The notes: generated by a model not told the origin, from the sequence alone. Counted from the first letter of the stretch, positions 1-10,632 are shown. The stretch is DNA of 64,000 nucleotides from DATFRY01 sp963764695 (GCA_963764695.1 CAVXTW010000001.1:1054001-1118000), one strand, 5' to 3'. Program-made: numbers and translations.

Positions 1-88
1 CGGCAGGCTCGACCAGCACGGAAGCGTCCTGCCGGCAGAAACGCTCCGCTGTTGGATACTTGGAGCGGCAGCGCGGGCAAATGCGCAT
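1..88 (-). CDS. Zinc-ribbon protein, N-terminal fragment (cut by window edge)
   Basis: The first 88 bases hold the start of a minus-strand gene that leaves the window at its left edge. It begins with ATG at 88 and encodes about 29 visible residues starting MRICPRCRSKYPTAERFC. The CPRC pair at residues 4-7, the Tyr-Pro step and the RFC motif match the short zinc ribbon (CPxCxxxYPxxxRFC) found at the start of many myxobacterial signalling proteins, including Ser/Thr kinases. It lies 46 bases downstream of the preceding minus-strand gene and could be co-transcribed with it. What follows the ribbon cannot be seen, so no function is assigned. Confidence 0.6.
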   Translation of the reverse strand, partial: MRICPRCRSKYPTAERFCRQDASVLVEPA

Positions 89-134
89 CTCACGAGGATC
101 GTATCACGCCCGTCCCCGCTGGAGAAAGTCAGGT

Positions 135-1244
135 TCAGAATCGCGCCTGCACGAACAGCTGCAAGAACCGGCGCGAGAAGGCGGTGACGTCGTTGTTCTC
201 GTCATCGTCCTCGTTGAGCGCCTCGTCCGTCTTGGTCAGCTTCAAGCTGGCGACCGTGAACTCCAGGCCCAGGTCGAACCTGTTGCTGGGGGAGAACTGC
301 ACGGTCGCGGAGGCCGGAATGAGCAGGAAGTTGGTGTTGAACTCCGGAACCAGGAACTCACCCCTGAGGGCGATCGACACGAGATCTATCGGCATGATGA
401 CCACGCCGATCGCTGCGTTGAGGTCCGGTTTGCTGCCCGATAGCGTGTGAACGGTGAAGATCTTGTCGAGCGCGACGATCGCGAACTGTTTGCGCGGGAC
501 GATCCGGAACGGCACGCCCACCACGATGGCCACATCCACCGGGGAGGGTGGGTCAAGACCGTCGCCGAAGTCCGGGTTCTCGATCGGGTCACCACCCTCG
601 GCGTCCACGTTGATGGGCACCTCGAGGGCGACGCGGAAATCGACCACGTTGTAGTAGAGCGCCCCCTCGATGCCGAGGGTGAGCACCGCGTCGTCGAACG
701 AGGGCAGCACCGGCTCGCCCGAGAGAAGGAAGCTGTCCTTGTCCTGCTGGTTCTTGACCAGCATGACGTCGACGCCGCCCTGAAGCTCGACGTGGTCGGC
801 CAGCCCGAACCTCGCCTCGATCGGCAGCCGCCAGGTCTCGAACGCGTGCAGCGCGTTGAGGTCCATGTTGAAGCCGGCCTTGAGCTCGACCATGCCCTTG
901 TTGAGGGTCAGCGGGCGCAGGTTCTCGCCCACCGGATAGTTCTTCTTCGTGTAGAGGCCGCCGGAGGTCACGAGCGGCTGCTCGTAGCCTTCTTCCTCCT
1001 CGCCGCCCTCCTCGTCCTCCTCGTCGTCGCCGAGGTCGTCGCCACCGCCGCCGCCGCTGTCCTCGTCGTCGCCGCCGTCCTCGTCGCCGCCGTCGTCGCC
1101 GCTGTCCTCGTCGCTGCCGCTGTCCTCTTCGTCATCCTGGGCCCACGCGGCCCGGACGTCGGCTATCGGCGAGGCGGCGACCAGTGCGAGACCGCTCGCC
1201 CACGCCAGGACGAGCCGCAGCGACAGCGGAAAACGAGCCGGCAT
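135..1244 (-). CDS. Secreted outer-membrane-type protein with acidic Asp/Glu/Gly linker
   Basis: This 369-residue protein has a signal peptide (basic MPARFPLSLR start, hydrophobic core, cleavage probably near AWA-Q at residue 35). An extremely acidic low-complexity stretch of Asp, Glu, Gly and Ser covers about residues 36-88. The rest alternates short hydrophobic and polar segments and ends in VQARF; a terminal aromatic residue is typical of outer-membrane beta-barrels. No catalytic motif is visible. Surface location and a barrel fold are inferred; the acidic linker could bind cations. The start is ATG at 1244 without a strong ribosome site. No named family is recognised. Confidence 0.75.
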   Translation of the reverse strand: MPARFPLSLRLVLAWASGLALVAASPIADVRAAWAQDDEEDSGSDEDSGDDGGDEDGGDDEDSGGGGGDDLGDDEEDEEGGEEEEGYEQPLVTSGGLYTKKNYPVGENLRPLTLNKGMVELKAGFNMDLNALHAFETWRLPIEARFGLADHVELQGGVDVMLVKNQQDKDSFLLSGEPVLPSFDDAVLTLGIEGALYYNVVDFRVALEVPINVDAEGGDPIENPDFGDGLDPPSPVDVAIVVGVPFRIVPRKQFAIVALDKIFTVHTLSGSKPDLNAAIGVVIMPIDLVSIALRGEFLVPEFNTNFLLIPASATVQFSPSNRFDLGLEFTVASLKLTKTDEALNEDDDENNDVTAFSRRFLQLFVQARF

Positions 1245-1260
1245 GTCGCGGGACTCTATC

Positions 1261-1304
1261 TCGGAGGGAGCCGAAAACCAAGAGGCCGGCGCACGGCCGG
1301 CCTC
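1261..1304 (-). terminator. Probable intrinsic terminator of the histone-tail gene
   Basis: A 9-bp stem GAGGCCGGC (1282-1290) pairs with GCCGGCCTC (1296-1304) around a 5-base loop. On the minus strand it is followed by a T-rich TTGGTTTTC stretch. It sits about 45 bases after the stop of the gene at 1350-1700 and before the start of the next minus-strand gene. Confidence 0.55.
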
Positions 1305-1349
1305 ATGGAACCTTCACAGTACCTTCATGATCGCAGTTGACGGCGGCGG

Positions 1350-1700
1350 CTATTTCCGTTTCGCCTTGGTCACCTTGCGGGCGGCGCCGCGCTTCGGTGC
1401 TGCGCGCTTCGCCTTGACGACCTTCTTCGCCGCGGTGCGCGTGCGCGTCGCCGTGCGCCGCACCTTCTTCTTGCGCTTCTGACCACCGACAGCGGCCTTC
1501 ACGCGCGCGATGTCGCCGGCCTTGTCGAGGAAGTAGATGAAGCCGCCCTCCATGGTGACGCCACCGGCCGCGAGCTTCGCGCCCTTCTGCTTCTTCATGC
1601 CAGGGCGCTTGCGCGGGACCTGCCAGACGTCGCCACCTTTGATGTAGTAGAGGTAATTGTTGTCGCGCTGGATGCCCAGCTTCGCCACTTTCTGTGCCAT
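1350..1700 (-). CDS. Small protein with two YLYY/GD repeats and a histone-H1-like basic tail
   Basis: This is a 116-residue protein starting at ATG 1700, chosen because GGAGGA lies 8-9 bases upstream. The N-terminal half holds two copies of a short beta-type motif: YLYYIKGGDVWQV (about residues 14-26) and FIYFLDKAGDIARV (about 53-66). From about residue 70 the chain is almost only Lys, Arg, Ala, Thr and Val, with repeated AKK, AKR and APKR units as in histone H1 C-terminal tails. Such tails bind DNA or RNA, so a nucleoid or RNA role is plausible, but that is inference. It is followed by a terminator-like hairpin and seems to be transcribed alone. Confidence 0.8.
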   Translation of the reverse strand: MAQKVAKLGIQRDNNYLYYIKGGDVWQVPRKRPGMKKQKGAKLAAGGVTMEGGFIYFLDKAGDIARVKAAVGGQKRKKKVRRTATRTRTAAKKVVKAKRAAPKRGAARKVTKAKRK

Positions 1701-1760
1701 GTCGGCTGTCCTCCGTGGGGGCGCGGCTCTGGGCCGCGGATTGGTCGCCAGCACCTTAGA

Positions 1761-2680
1761 TCACGGGTCTGACAGCGCTGATGCGACCGCCACCGACGAT
1801 CGTATGCCACAGACAAGCACCTGACTCTCGGCCTCACCGTCGAGAGGCTGTCCGGCGAAGTCTCCGTACCGCCTGACAACGGTGAACCCTGCGTGGGTGA
1901 TCAGTGCGTCAAGCTCGGCGGGGAAGAACTTCCGCTGGCTCAGATGTACGACCTGCTCGCGTCCACCACCGTCGGCGCGGCCGTAATACAGGCGTATGAG
2001 CGCGATCTGGCTGATCGGATCGTAGTCGTGGTTGGTCGTGTAGATCAGCCGCTCGCCGGTGGTCGGGTGGCGGAACAGTGTGCGAGCCCACCGACGGGAA
2101 GGGTCGCGTGTCAGCCAGCGAAGGTTCGGGTTCTGGACGTCGAAGGCGAAGTGTCCGCCCGGCGCCAGGTGGGCCCGCACTCGCTCGAGGCAGGCGGCCA
2201 CCTCGACGCGCGTGTAGAGGTGCTCGAACGAGTTGAAGGCCATCACGACCAGCGGGAAGCGAGCCGCGACGGCGAACTGCCGCATGTCGCCGCGGACGAA
2301 CATGGCGCGCTGGCGGGCGGCGCGTCCCAGCCGCTCGACGCGGGCGGCGGCCCGGCTGAGCATCGCGTGCGAGCGATCGATACCGACCACCTGGTGTCCG
2401 TCGCGCACCAGCGCGGTGGTGACGCGGCCGCTGCCGCAGGCCAGCTCCAGGACGCGTCCAGGGCCGCCCAGAACCTCCTGGGCCAGGCCGCGGTAGAAGC
2501 TCACGTCGCGCCGCCGCCGGCGGTACTCGAAGTCGTACAGCTCCGAGTCGTCGTAGTGCTCGCGGCTGCCGCGGTCGACCAGCTCGGCGCCGTCGGTGGC
2601 GCGCCTCTGGCTGGGTGGCGTGAAGCGGCGGGGTTGGGTCGCGCCGGCGGGGCTCGAGTCGCCGCTCGACGCGTCGCGGC

Positions 2681-2705
<25 letters not shown>
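1761..2705 (-). CDS. Class I SAM-dependent methyltransferase
   Basis: The product, about 314 residues, has a Rossmann methyltransferase domain. Motif I is VLELACGSGRVT, an acidic residue binding the SAM ribose follows in VVGIDRSHAML, then FVRGDMRQF and the motif IV-like VVMAFNSFEHL, with a post-motif LAPGGHFAFDVQNPN. The substrate cannot be told. The start is uncertain: GTG at 2705 is used, about 25 bases inside the end of the upstream pcnB-like gene; a CTG overlapping that gene's TGA stop is the alternative. The overlap implies co-transcription and perhaps translational coupling. The open frame continues upstream only as a shadow of the neighbouring gene. Confidence 0.8.
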
Positions 2706-4594
<1,889 letters not shown>

Positions 4595-4928
4595 CTCATT
4601 GGAACCACTAGCACGGCGTGCGATCGAGGGCAAGCTACAGAGCACCGGCGCTCATCAGGAGGTCGCACATACATCTGGCTACCTCGGGCGCAGGGCAAAA
4701 AAAAGACCGCAGCGACCGTCGGGGGGGGGAAGGCCTGCTGCGGTCCGCCTGCGACGCTCTCGCGTGCGGCTTGAGTCTCAGTATGCTGCTCGAACCGCGA
4801 GATGCAAGTGCTTTCGCGGAGAAAAACCTGTAATGAAACTCGAAACCAATTAGGTGTGCTGCCCTACTGCGGTTTCCTACTCGTCGGGCCTCTGACGGCC
4901 ACAAGCACACGACATGGTTCAATTCCGG
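4595..4928. other. Intergenic region between pcnB-like gene and protease operon
   Basis: These 334 bases hold no convincing gene. They contain the hairpin terminator described separately and a run of nine G at about 4721-4729 in its loop. The promoter of the pcnB-like gene should lie at the left side of this stretch, but no clear -35/-10 pair is visible. Confidence 0.5.
4697..4745 (-). terminator. Intrinsic terminator downstream of the protease operon
   Basis: The arms GACCGCAG (4705-4712) and CTGCGGTC (4738-4745) form an 8-bp stem. On the minus strand the stem is followed directly by eight T (A at 4697-4704 on the plus strand). The loop is long (25 bases, G-rich). It lies about 180 bases after the stop of the trypsin-like gene and before the next minus-strand gene, so it should end that operon. 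Confidence 0.8.
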
Positions 4929-6122
4929 TCAGATTGAACCCGATCGCTTGAGCGCAATCGATCGCCAGGGCAGGAGGCGATGGACCCCCTCGTTCGGGAC
5001 GTGCAGGGAGGCGATCTCGAGGGCAGGCTCGTAGCCGGGCGCTATCACCCCTACGGTGTACCTCTGGCCGCGCGGAAGTGGGGGCTCGAGCACGAAGCGG
5101 CCGGTCGCGTCCGACTGACTCCACGCCACCACGGCGTCGCCGAGGGGGCCGCTGGCCAGGGCGGCCTCGGCGCGGGCGCCCGGCTGCAGCGCCACCACGT
5201 AGGCGCCGCGCACCGGCCGGAGGCTGCCGGAGTCGGTGACGGTGCCGGTGACCAGCACGCGCTGGCCGTTCGGGTCGGCGGGCAGCGACCCGTCCTCCTC
5301 CGGCCCGGCGGCGGGCGGCGGCGCCATGGTCGCGGTCTGGCGGCGGCCGGCGGCGATGAGATCGCTGGCCAGCTCGATCGGGCGGATGAGGCCGACCTTG
5401 CCGATGGCGGTGACGTTGCCGCCGCGCTCGGCGGTGAGGGCGCGGAACGCTGTCGGCACGCCGATGAGCCGCCCGAAGCGATCGGCCGCGGTGCCGCCGG
5501 AGTTGCCGGCGCTGATGGCGGCGTCGGTGCGCATGAACGCGCGGCTGGCCGCTCCGCCGTGCTCGCCGGTCCAGCCCGACACCAGCCCGGCGGAGACGCG
5601 GATGGAGCTGCCGCCGGCGTTCGGGTAGCCGAGCACCCAGACCTGCTCGCCCGGGACGATGGCGGTGGAGTCGCCGAGCGGGACCGCGGGCCAGAATTCT
5701 GGCCGCCAGGGCTGGGCGTTGAGGTCGCTGTCGCAGCGGATGAGGGCCAGGTCGAGGTCGGGGCGCAGCGATCCGGCGCGCGGCGAGCCGGCGCAGACCA
5801 GCTCCGGCTCGCGATCGGCGGCCCGGAAGCGCCCGATGAGGAACAGGTCGTACAGGCGGGCGCGATACGGGTCGTGGAGGACGTGGTGGTTGGTCAGGAT
5901 CGACCCGCCCGAGTCGACGATGGTGCCGGACCCGCCGGCCATCGGCTCGAGCTCGCCGTCGCCGACGTTGACCGCCAGCACGGTCACCACCGACGGCATG
6001 GTCAGCGCGATCGCCTCCAGGCGCGCTTCCTGGGCGCGCACCGCGAGCGGCACCAGCAGCGCGGCCAGGCCGGCCAGCCACAGGGCGCAGGCCGCGGCCG
6101 GGCGCACTCGGGGGCGGCCCAT
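4929..6122 (-). CDS. Secreted trypsin-like serine protease with C-terminal carboxypeptidase-regulatory-like domain
   Basis: This 397-residue protein has a signal peptide ending near VRA-Q (residue 30). The trypsin/HtrA-type triad is visible: His80 in TNHHV, Asp124 in DLDLALI and Ser208 in AGNSGG. A linker follows, then an Ig-like domain of carboxypeptidase-regulatory type (from about residue 280; GTVTDSGSLRPVRGAYVVAL and GRFVLEPPLPRGQRYTVGV). There is no PDZ domain, unlike DegP. It is the last gene of a three-gene operon; its ATG shares one base with the upstream stop (TGATG), so translation is coupled. A role cleaving periplasmic or envelope substrates together with the PrsW-like protease is inferred. 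Confidence 0.85.
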   Translation of the reverse strand: MGRPRVRPAAACALWLAGLAALLVPLAVRAQEARLEAIALTMPSVVTVLAVNVGDGELEPMAGGSGTIVDSGGSILTNHHVLHDPYRARLYDLFLIGRFRAADREPELVCAGSPRAGSLRPDLDLALIRCDSDLNAQPWRPEFWPAVPLGDSTAIVPGEQVWVLGYPNAGGSSIRVSAGLVSGWTGEHGGAASRAFMRTDAAISAGNSGGTAADRFGRLIGVPTAFRALTAERGGNVTAIGKVGLIRPIELASDLIAAGRRQTATMAPPPAAGPEEDGSLPADPNGQRVLVTGTVTDSGSLRPVRGAYVVALQPGARAEAALASGPLGDAVVAWSQSDATGRFVLEPPLPRGQRYTVGVIAPGYEPALEIASLHVPNEGVHRLLPWRSIALKRSGSI

Positions 6123-7981
6123 CACCTCGCTCCGACGGCGGCAGGGTGATTGGCGTCCACCGCCAGGGTCGGCATCAAGAGCGCCTCGAGGCGGCGCGCG
6201 TCGGCGTCGGTGCGTCCGTGCAGCGTCACGGCGTAGAGCAGGCGGCCGTTGATGGTGGCGTACTCGATGCCGGTCGCGATGCGCGGCGCGTCGCTCTTGC
6301 TGCCCTTGTAGGCGTAGCGGTACGCGGTGCGGACCCAGTCGCGTCCGCCGATGGTGCTGTCGACCGAATCGGCCGCCCACAGCGCCTCGCCGTGGCGGCT
6401 GACCCGCTCGAGCACGAGCGCGCTGCGCAGGTTGCCGGTGGTGGGGCGCTCGGCGATGCGGATCTCGAGGCGCGCGACCGGATCGAGCACCGACTGGATC
6501 TGGATGTGATAGGGCAGGCCGGGCGACGAAGGCGCGGCGGCTTCCGGCTCGCGGCCGTCGCGCGCGCCGGTGCGTGAGACCAGGCCGCCGGTGGGCCGGC
6601 CGACCCTGCGCGGCGGCAGCCAGCCGGCCGGCGAGGCGATGTGCAGGCCGAGCTGATCGAGCGGCTGCAGCGACGGTGCCGAGAGGCGGCGCTGGGAGAT
6701 GACGCCGACCCCGAACAGGATGATTGCCACGACCACGACGAGCAGGTCGTGGCGGTGCCAGGCGGCCGGCCGCGACAGCTCGGTCTGCGGACGGCGCCAC
6801 AGGCGCAGGCCGGCCGGGCCGCGCGGGCGGGCGGGGTCGGCGGTGGCGGGTCGAGAGGCAGGGTCGGCGGTGGCGGGGCGCGACGTGCTGGGGCGAGAGG
6901 TGGGCTCGGCGGTGCCGGCGCGAGAAGTGGCGGGGCGAGAGGCGGGGTCGGCGGTGCCGGGACGGGAGGCGGGCTCGCCGGTGGCGGGGCGCGGACGGCC
7001 GGGCTCGGCCGTGGCGCCGCGCGGGCCGGGCTCCGGGGCGGCGCCGCGTTGACCGGACGGCTCGCCGGTGTCGTCGCGCTCGAAAGCGCCGCCGCGCTGA
7101 CTGGCGGGCTCGCCGGTGGCGGGGCGCTGTCGGCCGGGCTCGCCGGCGTCGCGCGGACCGGCGGGCTCGGCTGCCACGCCCTGCGAGCCTGCACGCGAGC
7201 GCGCCGACGTCGGCACCGGCGGCGGGGTCGAGCGGCCCGGCGATCGCGCCGGTGAGCCGGCCGCAGATGCCGGCTCCTTCCACGTCACACCGGCGCCTTC
7301 CGGCCCTGGCGGATGCGAGGCGGCGCGAGACCTGGCCGGGCTGGTCTCGGGGCGTCCGCGAGCGCTGGAGGGGCTCGCGCCGGTGGCGTGCGGAGCCGAT
7401 TCGGCGGTCGCCCCCGTCGCCCCGTCCCTGTCCGCCTCGCCTGGCCTCGCCGGGCCGGTCCTGGCGGCACTCGACGCCCCGCCAGTCTCGTCGGCCACCT
7501 CGGGAAGCGGTCCGGTCGGGCGGGGCGGCCGCTCGGTCGCGAGCGGAGCCGTCCGGTGGGTGCCGAACGGCGAGGTCAGCTTCGGCTTCGGGCGCGCCTT
7601 CGCGCTCTCCTCGAGGCGGGTGCGCAGCTCGGCGGCGGCCGAGCGGGCCGCCTCGGCGCGGGCCTCTGTGTCGCTCAGGTCGGACGGCGGGCGCTCCTCG
7701 TTGCGGCTCGACGGGCGGAACCAGCGCCACCGCCGCCGCAGGCCGGACGCGGACTGGGCGCCGCTCTCTCCCGAAGCCGGCCGGGTGAAGAACCGCCGCC
7801 GCTTCTCGCTGGCCCGCTCGACGTCGGCCACCTCGGGGATGACCGAGATCGGCCGGCTGCGCCGCAGCCCGCGACGCGGCGCTCCCTCCGGCGCCGCCTC
7901 CTTGCCCTCGCTCTTCCCCTCGGGCTTGTCGCCTGGCTTGTCCGCCCGCGTGGCATCGGGCCCCTTCTTGTCCTGGCTCAT
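6122..7981 (-). CDS. Single-pass membrane protein with long Pro/Ala/Ser/Arg repeat region
   Basis: The product has 619 residues and no known family. The N-terminal part is charged (MSQDKKGPDATRADKPGDK) and has no signal peptide. Low-complexity sequence rich in Pro, Ala, Ser, Thr and Arg fills about residues 150-395, with repeats such as ATADPASRP. One hydrophobic segment (about 413-427, LLVVVVAIILFGVGV) precedes a C-terminal domain of about 190 residues, probably periplasmic. That layout (disordered cytosolic arm, one membrane pass, outer domain) resembles a regulated transmembrane factor. Its ATG overlaps the PrsW-like stop (ATGA) and its stop overlaps the protease start, so all three are made together. 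It could be the PrsW substrate, which is inference. Confidence 0.8.
   Translation of the reverse strand: MSQDKKGPDATRADKPGDKPEGKSEGKEAAPEGAPRRGLRRSRPISVIPEVADVERASEKRRRFFTRPASGESGAQSASGLRRRWRWFRPSSRNEERPPSDLSDTEARAEAARSAAAELRTRLEESAKARPKPKLTSPFGTHRTAPLATERPPRPTGPLPEVADETGGASSAARTGPARPGEADRDGATGATAESAPHATGASPSSARGRPETSPARSRAASHPPGPEGAGVTWKEPASAAGSPARSPGRSTPPPVPTSARSRAGSQGVAAEPAGPRDAGEPGRQRPATGEPASQRGGAFERDDTGEPSGQRGAAPEPGPRGATAEPGRPRPATGEPASRPGTADPASRPATSRAGTAEPTSRPSTSRPATADPASRPATADPARPRGPAGLRLWRRPQTELSRPAAWHRHDLLVVVVAIILFGVGVISQRRLSAPSLQPLDQLGLHIASPAGWLPPRRVGRPTGGLVSRTGARDGREPEAAAPSSPGLPYHIQIQSVLDPVARLEIRIAERPTTGNLRSALVLERVSRHGEALWAADSVDSTIGGRDWVRTAYRYAYKGSKSDAPRIATGIEYATINGRLLYAVTLHGRTDADARRLEALLMPTLAVDANHPAAVGAR
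6837..7144. repeat. Degenerate short direct repeats in membrane-protein gene
   Basis: The plus strand shows many imperfect copies of GGCGGGGTCGGCGGTG-like units. They encode the Pro/Ala/Ser/Arg repeat region of the gene on the other strand. Unit length and spacing vary, so this is coding repeat expansion, not a CRISPR array. Confidence 0.6.
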
Positions 7982-8841
7982 GCCTCGCTCTCCACCCGGG
8001 CCACCGCCCGCACCACCCGGCGCAGCACGTACGAGAACGCCATGAGCACCGCGGCCGCGAAGCCGAACGCGAACGCCACCGACCGCCACGGCGCGAAGGC
8101 CAGCCCCGGCACCGAGATGGCGGCCTCCACGACCGCGAACTGCCCGTTGAGCACCACCGCGCCCAGGAGGCCGGCCAGCAGCACCAGGCTGCGCCGCCAC
8201 GGCGTGCGCGACGAGAACTTGGACCAGCCGATGGCCAGGCCGAGCACGGCGGCGAAGCACGCGTGGGCCAGCGTGGTGACCACGATGCGCGCCGCCCCGA
8301 CCGAGAGCAGCACCTCGCCATCGAGCTCCGACAGGTACTCGTGGCCGCGGAAGGTGGCGAAGCCGAGCCCGACCGCGGTCATGTAGACCATGCCGTCGAC
8401 CGGGTTGCCCAGGTCGGGCAGCGAGTACACCGTGTAGCGCACGACGGCGTACTTGCACAGCTCCTGGGCCATGGCGACGACGAGGAACGCGCTCACCAGG
8501 CGCTCGGCGCCGAAGCGGTCGAAGGCCGGGGCCGCGGCCGCGTCCGGCTCCAGCACCACGCCGACGGCGAACGAGGCGACCGGCCCGGCGATGAGCGCGC
8601 CGGCCAGGTACATGACCAGGAGCAGCGACATCGGCTCCTGCGTCTGGCTGTCCTGGGCGCGGAAGTAGCCCAGCCACAGCGCCGACGGTGCCGCGGCGAA
8701 GGCGACGCGCGCGAGCGGACCGAGGGAGACCGGACCGTCGAGCCCGGCACCTCGCTCCACCAGAAAGGCGGCGATGACGAACGCGAGCAGACCGAGAAAG
8801 AGGATCACCTCGGTCGCGACGACGGTGCGAACTCGGCTCAC
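7978..8841 (-). CDS. prsW: PrsW-family intramembrane metalloprotease
   Basis: This is an integral membrane protein of about 287 residues with some eight hydrophobic segments. PrsW-type landmarks are visible: AQELCKYAVVRY (the ExxxK motif), FRGHEYL, and a later His in RIVVTTLAHACFAAVLG within membrane segments. In Bacillus, PrsW starts regulated cleavage of an anti-sigma factor; the family belongs to the CPBP-type membrane proteases. The start is uncertain: GTG at 8841 is used, with a TTG at 8883 possible. It heads an operon with a one-pass membrane protein and a secreted trypsin-like protease, the stop overlapping the next start by ATGA. The substrate is unknown. Confidence 0.8.
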   Translation of the reverse strand: MSRVRTVVATEVILFLGLLAFVIAAFLVERGAGLDGPVSLGPLARVAFAAAPSALWLGYFRAQDSQTQEPMSLLLVMYLAGALIAGPVASFAVGVVLEPDAAAAPAFDRFGAERLVSAFLVVAMAQELCKYAVVRYTVYSLPDLGNPVDGMVYMTAVGLGFATFRGHEYLSELDGEVLLSVGAARIVVTTLAHACFAAVLGLAIGWSKFSSRTPWRRSLVLLAGLLGAVVLNGQFAVVEAAISVPGLAFAPWRSVAFAFGFAAAVLMAFSYVLRRVVRAVARVESEA

Positions 8842-8940
8842 TAGGACCCGTGGCGACCGCGCCAACCCGCGCGGGATCGGCAAATGTTACTACGTCGCGG
8901 GCAGTTGTCCGGCGGCAGCCGGGAGCATAAAGTGCGGGCC

Positions 8941-9894
8941 ATGCCCGCGCCTGACGAGGAAAGGCTGCTCACCTTGACAGAGCTGGCCAGTTATCTGCAC
9001 ATGGGCCAGAAGACGGTGCTTCGCCTGGCCGAGGCCAAGAAGATCCCGGGCCGGCTGATCGACCGCGAGTGGCGCTTCCGCCGCGGTGCCATCGACACCT
9101 GGCTGGAGTCGCAGTCCGAGGACGAGGCGCAGCGGTTCGAGGAGGTGCCGGACGGCATGATGCTGCCGCTCAGCGACCTCCTGCCCGAGTCGGCGATCGT
9201 CCACGACATGCAGGCGCGCGATCCACTCGGCGCCATCGAGGAGCTGGCCGCGCGCGCGTACGCCGCCAAGTGGCTCAACGACAAGCCCTGGTTCATCGGC
9301 GCGGTGGTCGAGCGCGAGGTGCTGGCGTCGACGGCGATGGAGGGCGGGGTCGCGTTCCTGCACACGCGCGCGCGCGAGGCGGATCGCATCAGCCGCCCGT
9401 TCATCATCGTCGGTCGCTCGTACGACGGCATCGATTTCGGTGCACCCGACGGCAAGCCGACCTATCTGTTCTTCCTGCTCGGCCTCAAGTACGACCGGCT
9501 CCACTTGCCGCTGCTCGGCCGCCTGGCCCGCATCATGGCCAAGAACCCGCACGTGGTGACGCGCCTGCGCGCGGCCAACTCGCCGAACAAGATGCGCGGC
9601 ACGCTCCTGCAGCTCGACGCCGAGGAGATGGAGGGGCGCGTGCGCGCCACCGGCGACGGGCAGCAGGATCTGGGGTCGCGCATGAGCTCGGCGCGCCCCG
9701 CCCTCGACCGCGAGATGCGCCTGCGCGCCATCCGGCGCATCAGCGCCGCGCGCGCCACCCAGCCGCCGCCGTCGGGCAAGGGCTCGCGGCGCGGCAAGGC
9801 GGCAGGCGCGGCCACCGCCCGCAAGCCGGCCGCGGACAAGGCAGCCAAGCCGCGCGACGGCGAGACGCCGGCCGACGGTCGCCGCAAGCGCTGA
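8941..9894 (+). CDS. Regulator with excisionase-type HTH and PTS EIIA-like (PtsN) domain
   Basis: This is a 317-residue protein. Residues about 10-58 form an excisionase/MerR-like helix-turn-helix (LTLTELASYLHMGQKTVLRL, then WRFRRGAIDTWL). Residues about 75-220 resemble a PTS EIIA domain of the nitrogen-related type: the phosphorylatable His is in GGVAFLHTRAR, followed by RPFIIVGRSYDGIDFG. The C-terminal 90 residues are Lys/Ala/Arg-rich and probably disordered. The fusion suggests a DNA-binding protein whose activity depends on phosphate transfer from the PTS, but no PTS genes are in the window. ATG 8941 is chosen because the domain starts just after it. It is divergent from the PrsW-like operon. 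Confidence 0.8.
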   Translation: MPAPDEERLLTLTELASYLHMGQKTVLRLAEAKKIPGRLIDREWRFRRGAIDTWLESQSEDEAQRFEEVPDGMMLPLSDLLPESAIVHDMQARDPLGAIEELAARAYAAKWLNDKPWFIGAVVEREVLASTAMEGGVAFLHTRAREADRISRPFIIVGRSYDGIDFGAPDGKPTYLFFLLGLKYDRLHLPLLGRLARIMAKNPHVVTRLRAANSPNKMRGTLLQLDAEEMEGRVRATGDGQQDLGSRMSSARPALDREMRLRAIRRISAARATQPPPSGKGSRRGKAAGAATARKPAADKAAKPRDGETPADGRRKR

Positions 9895-10038
9895 CCCCGA
9901 CCGACGGTGCGGCAACGTGGGCGCCGCGCCGCGGCACCGGGAAACCGGCCGCATGCGACGCCGCCCACACCGGCGCCGCCCGCCACGGCGCGATTTCAAC
10001 GCCGCGGTCCGTCTGCTACGCTGAAAAGAGTGTCTGCG

Positions 10039-10632
10039 ATGGGGGCTCCAGCGGGGGCACGGTTGCGGCGACGCACTCGCGTCGAGATCGGCGTGCGCGC
10101 GCTGCACCTGACCTTGCCGGACGGGCGGGCCCGCGAGTTCGACCTGGCGGGCAGCGATCTGGCGGTGGCCGACGCCACCTTCGCGCGGCGCTTCGTGCGC
10201 CACATGCGGGTCTGGTCGTGGGCCGAGGCGGTGCAGTTCATCACGCCGCCCGAGGAGGGCGCGATCGCGCCGCGCGCGGCCCAGCTCCCGCGCGCGCCGG
10301 AGGACGCCGGCATCGTCGACCGCCACACCTTCGAGACGGTCCACGAGTGGGTGTCCAGCGGCGGCAGGCTGGGTGGCCGCACCATCGAGGAGCTGGCCCG
10401 CCTGGCCCGGCTGGCGACCTCGGCGTTCGCCGCGGTGATCGGCGAGCGCGCCGCGCAGATGGCGATCGAGACCCTCTGGCCGTTCGGCGGCCCGATGCGC
10501 GGCGGGGCCACCGGCGACGACGTGCGCCGCCGGCTGCGCCCGCTCGAGCTGGCCGCGCGCGACTCCGATCGCGCCGCCGAGGCGCTGGTCGCCGCGCTGG
10601 CGGCCAGCTCGCTGACCGCCGCCCTCCGCTAG
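10039..10632 (+). CDS. Hypothetical protein, Arg/Ala-rich, no signal peptide
   Basis: Beginning at ATG 10039 (AGAG eight bases upstream; a GTG at 10030 is also in frame) the product has 197 residues. It is rich in Arg, Ala and Glu with mixed helix and strand character (RRTRVEIGVRALHLTLPDG; EELARLARLATSAFAAVIG). No signal peptide, membrane segment or known motif is seen. It follows the HTH-EIIA gene in the same direction after 144 bases. The function is unknown. The open frame upstream of 10030 is Pro/Ala-rich and unlikely to be translated. Confidence 0.65.
   Translation: MGAPAGARLRRRTRVEIGVRALHLTLPDGRAREFDLAGSDLAVADATFARRFVRHMRVWSWAEAVQFITPPEEGAIAPRAAQLPRAPEDAGIVDRHTFETVHEWVSSGGRLGGRTIEELARLARLATSAFAAVIGERAAQMAIETLWPFGGPMRGGATGDDVRRRLRPLELAARDSDRAAEALVAALAASSLTAALR

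Noticed and set aside
4635..4922. 95-residue minus-strand open frame in the intergenic region
   Set aside because: It covers the intrinsic terminator, has no ribosome site and no protein-like pattern.
6837..7144. Repeat-rich DNA considered as a CRISPR array
   Set aside because: Units are imperfect, spacers are not unique or constant, and the stretch is coding in one frame.
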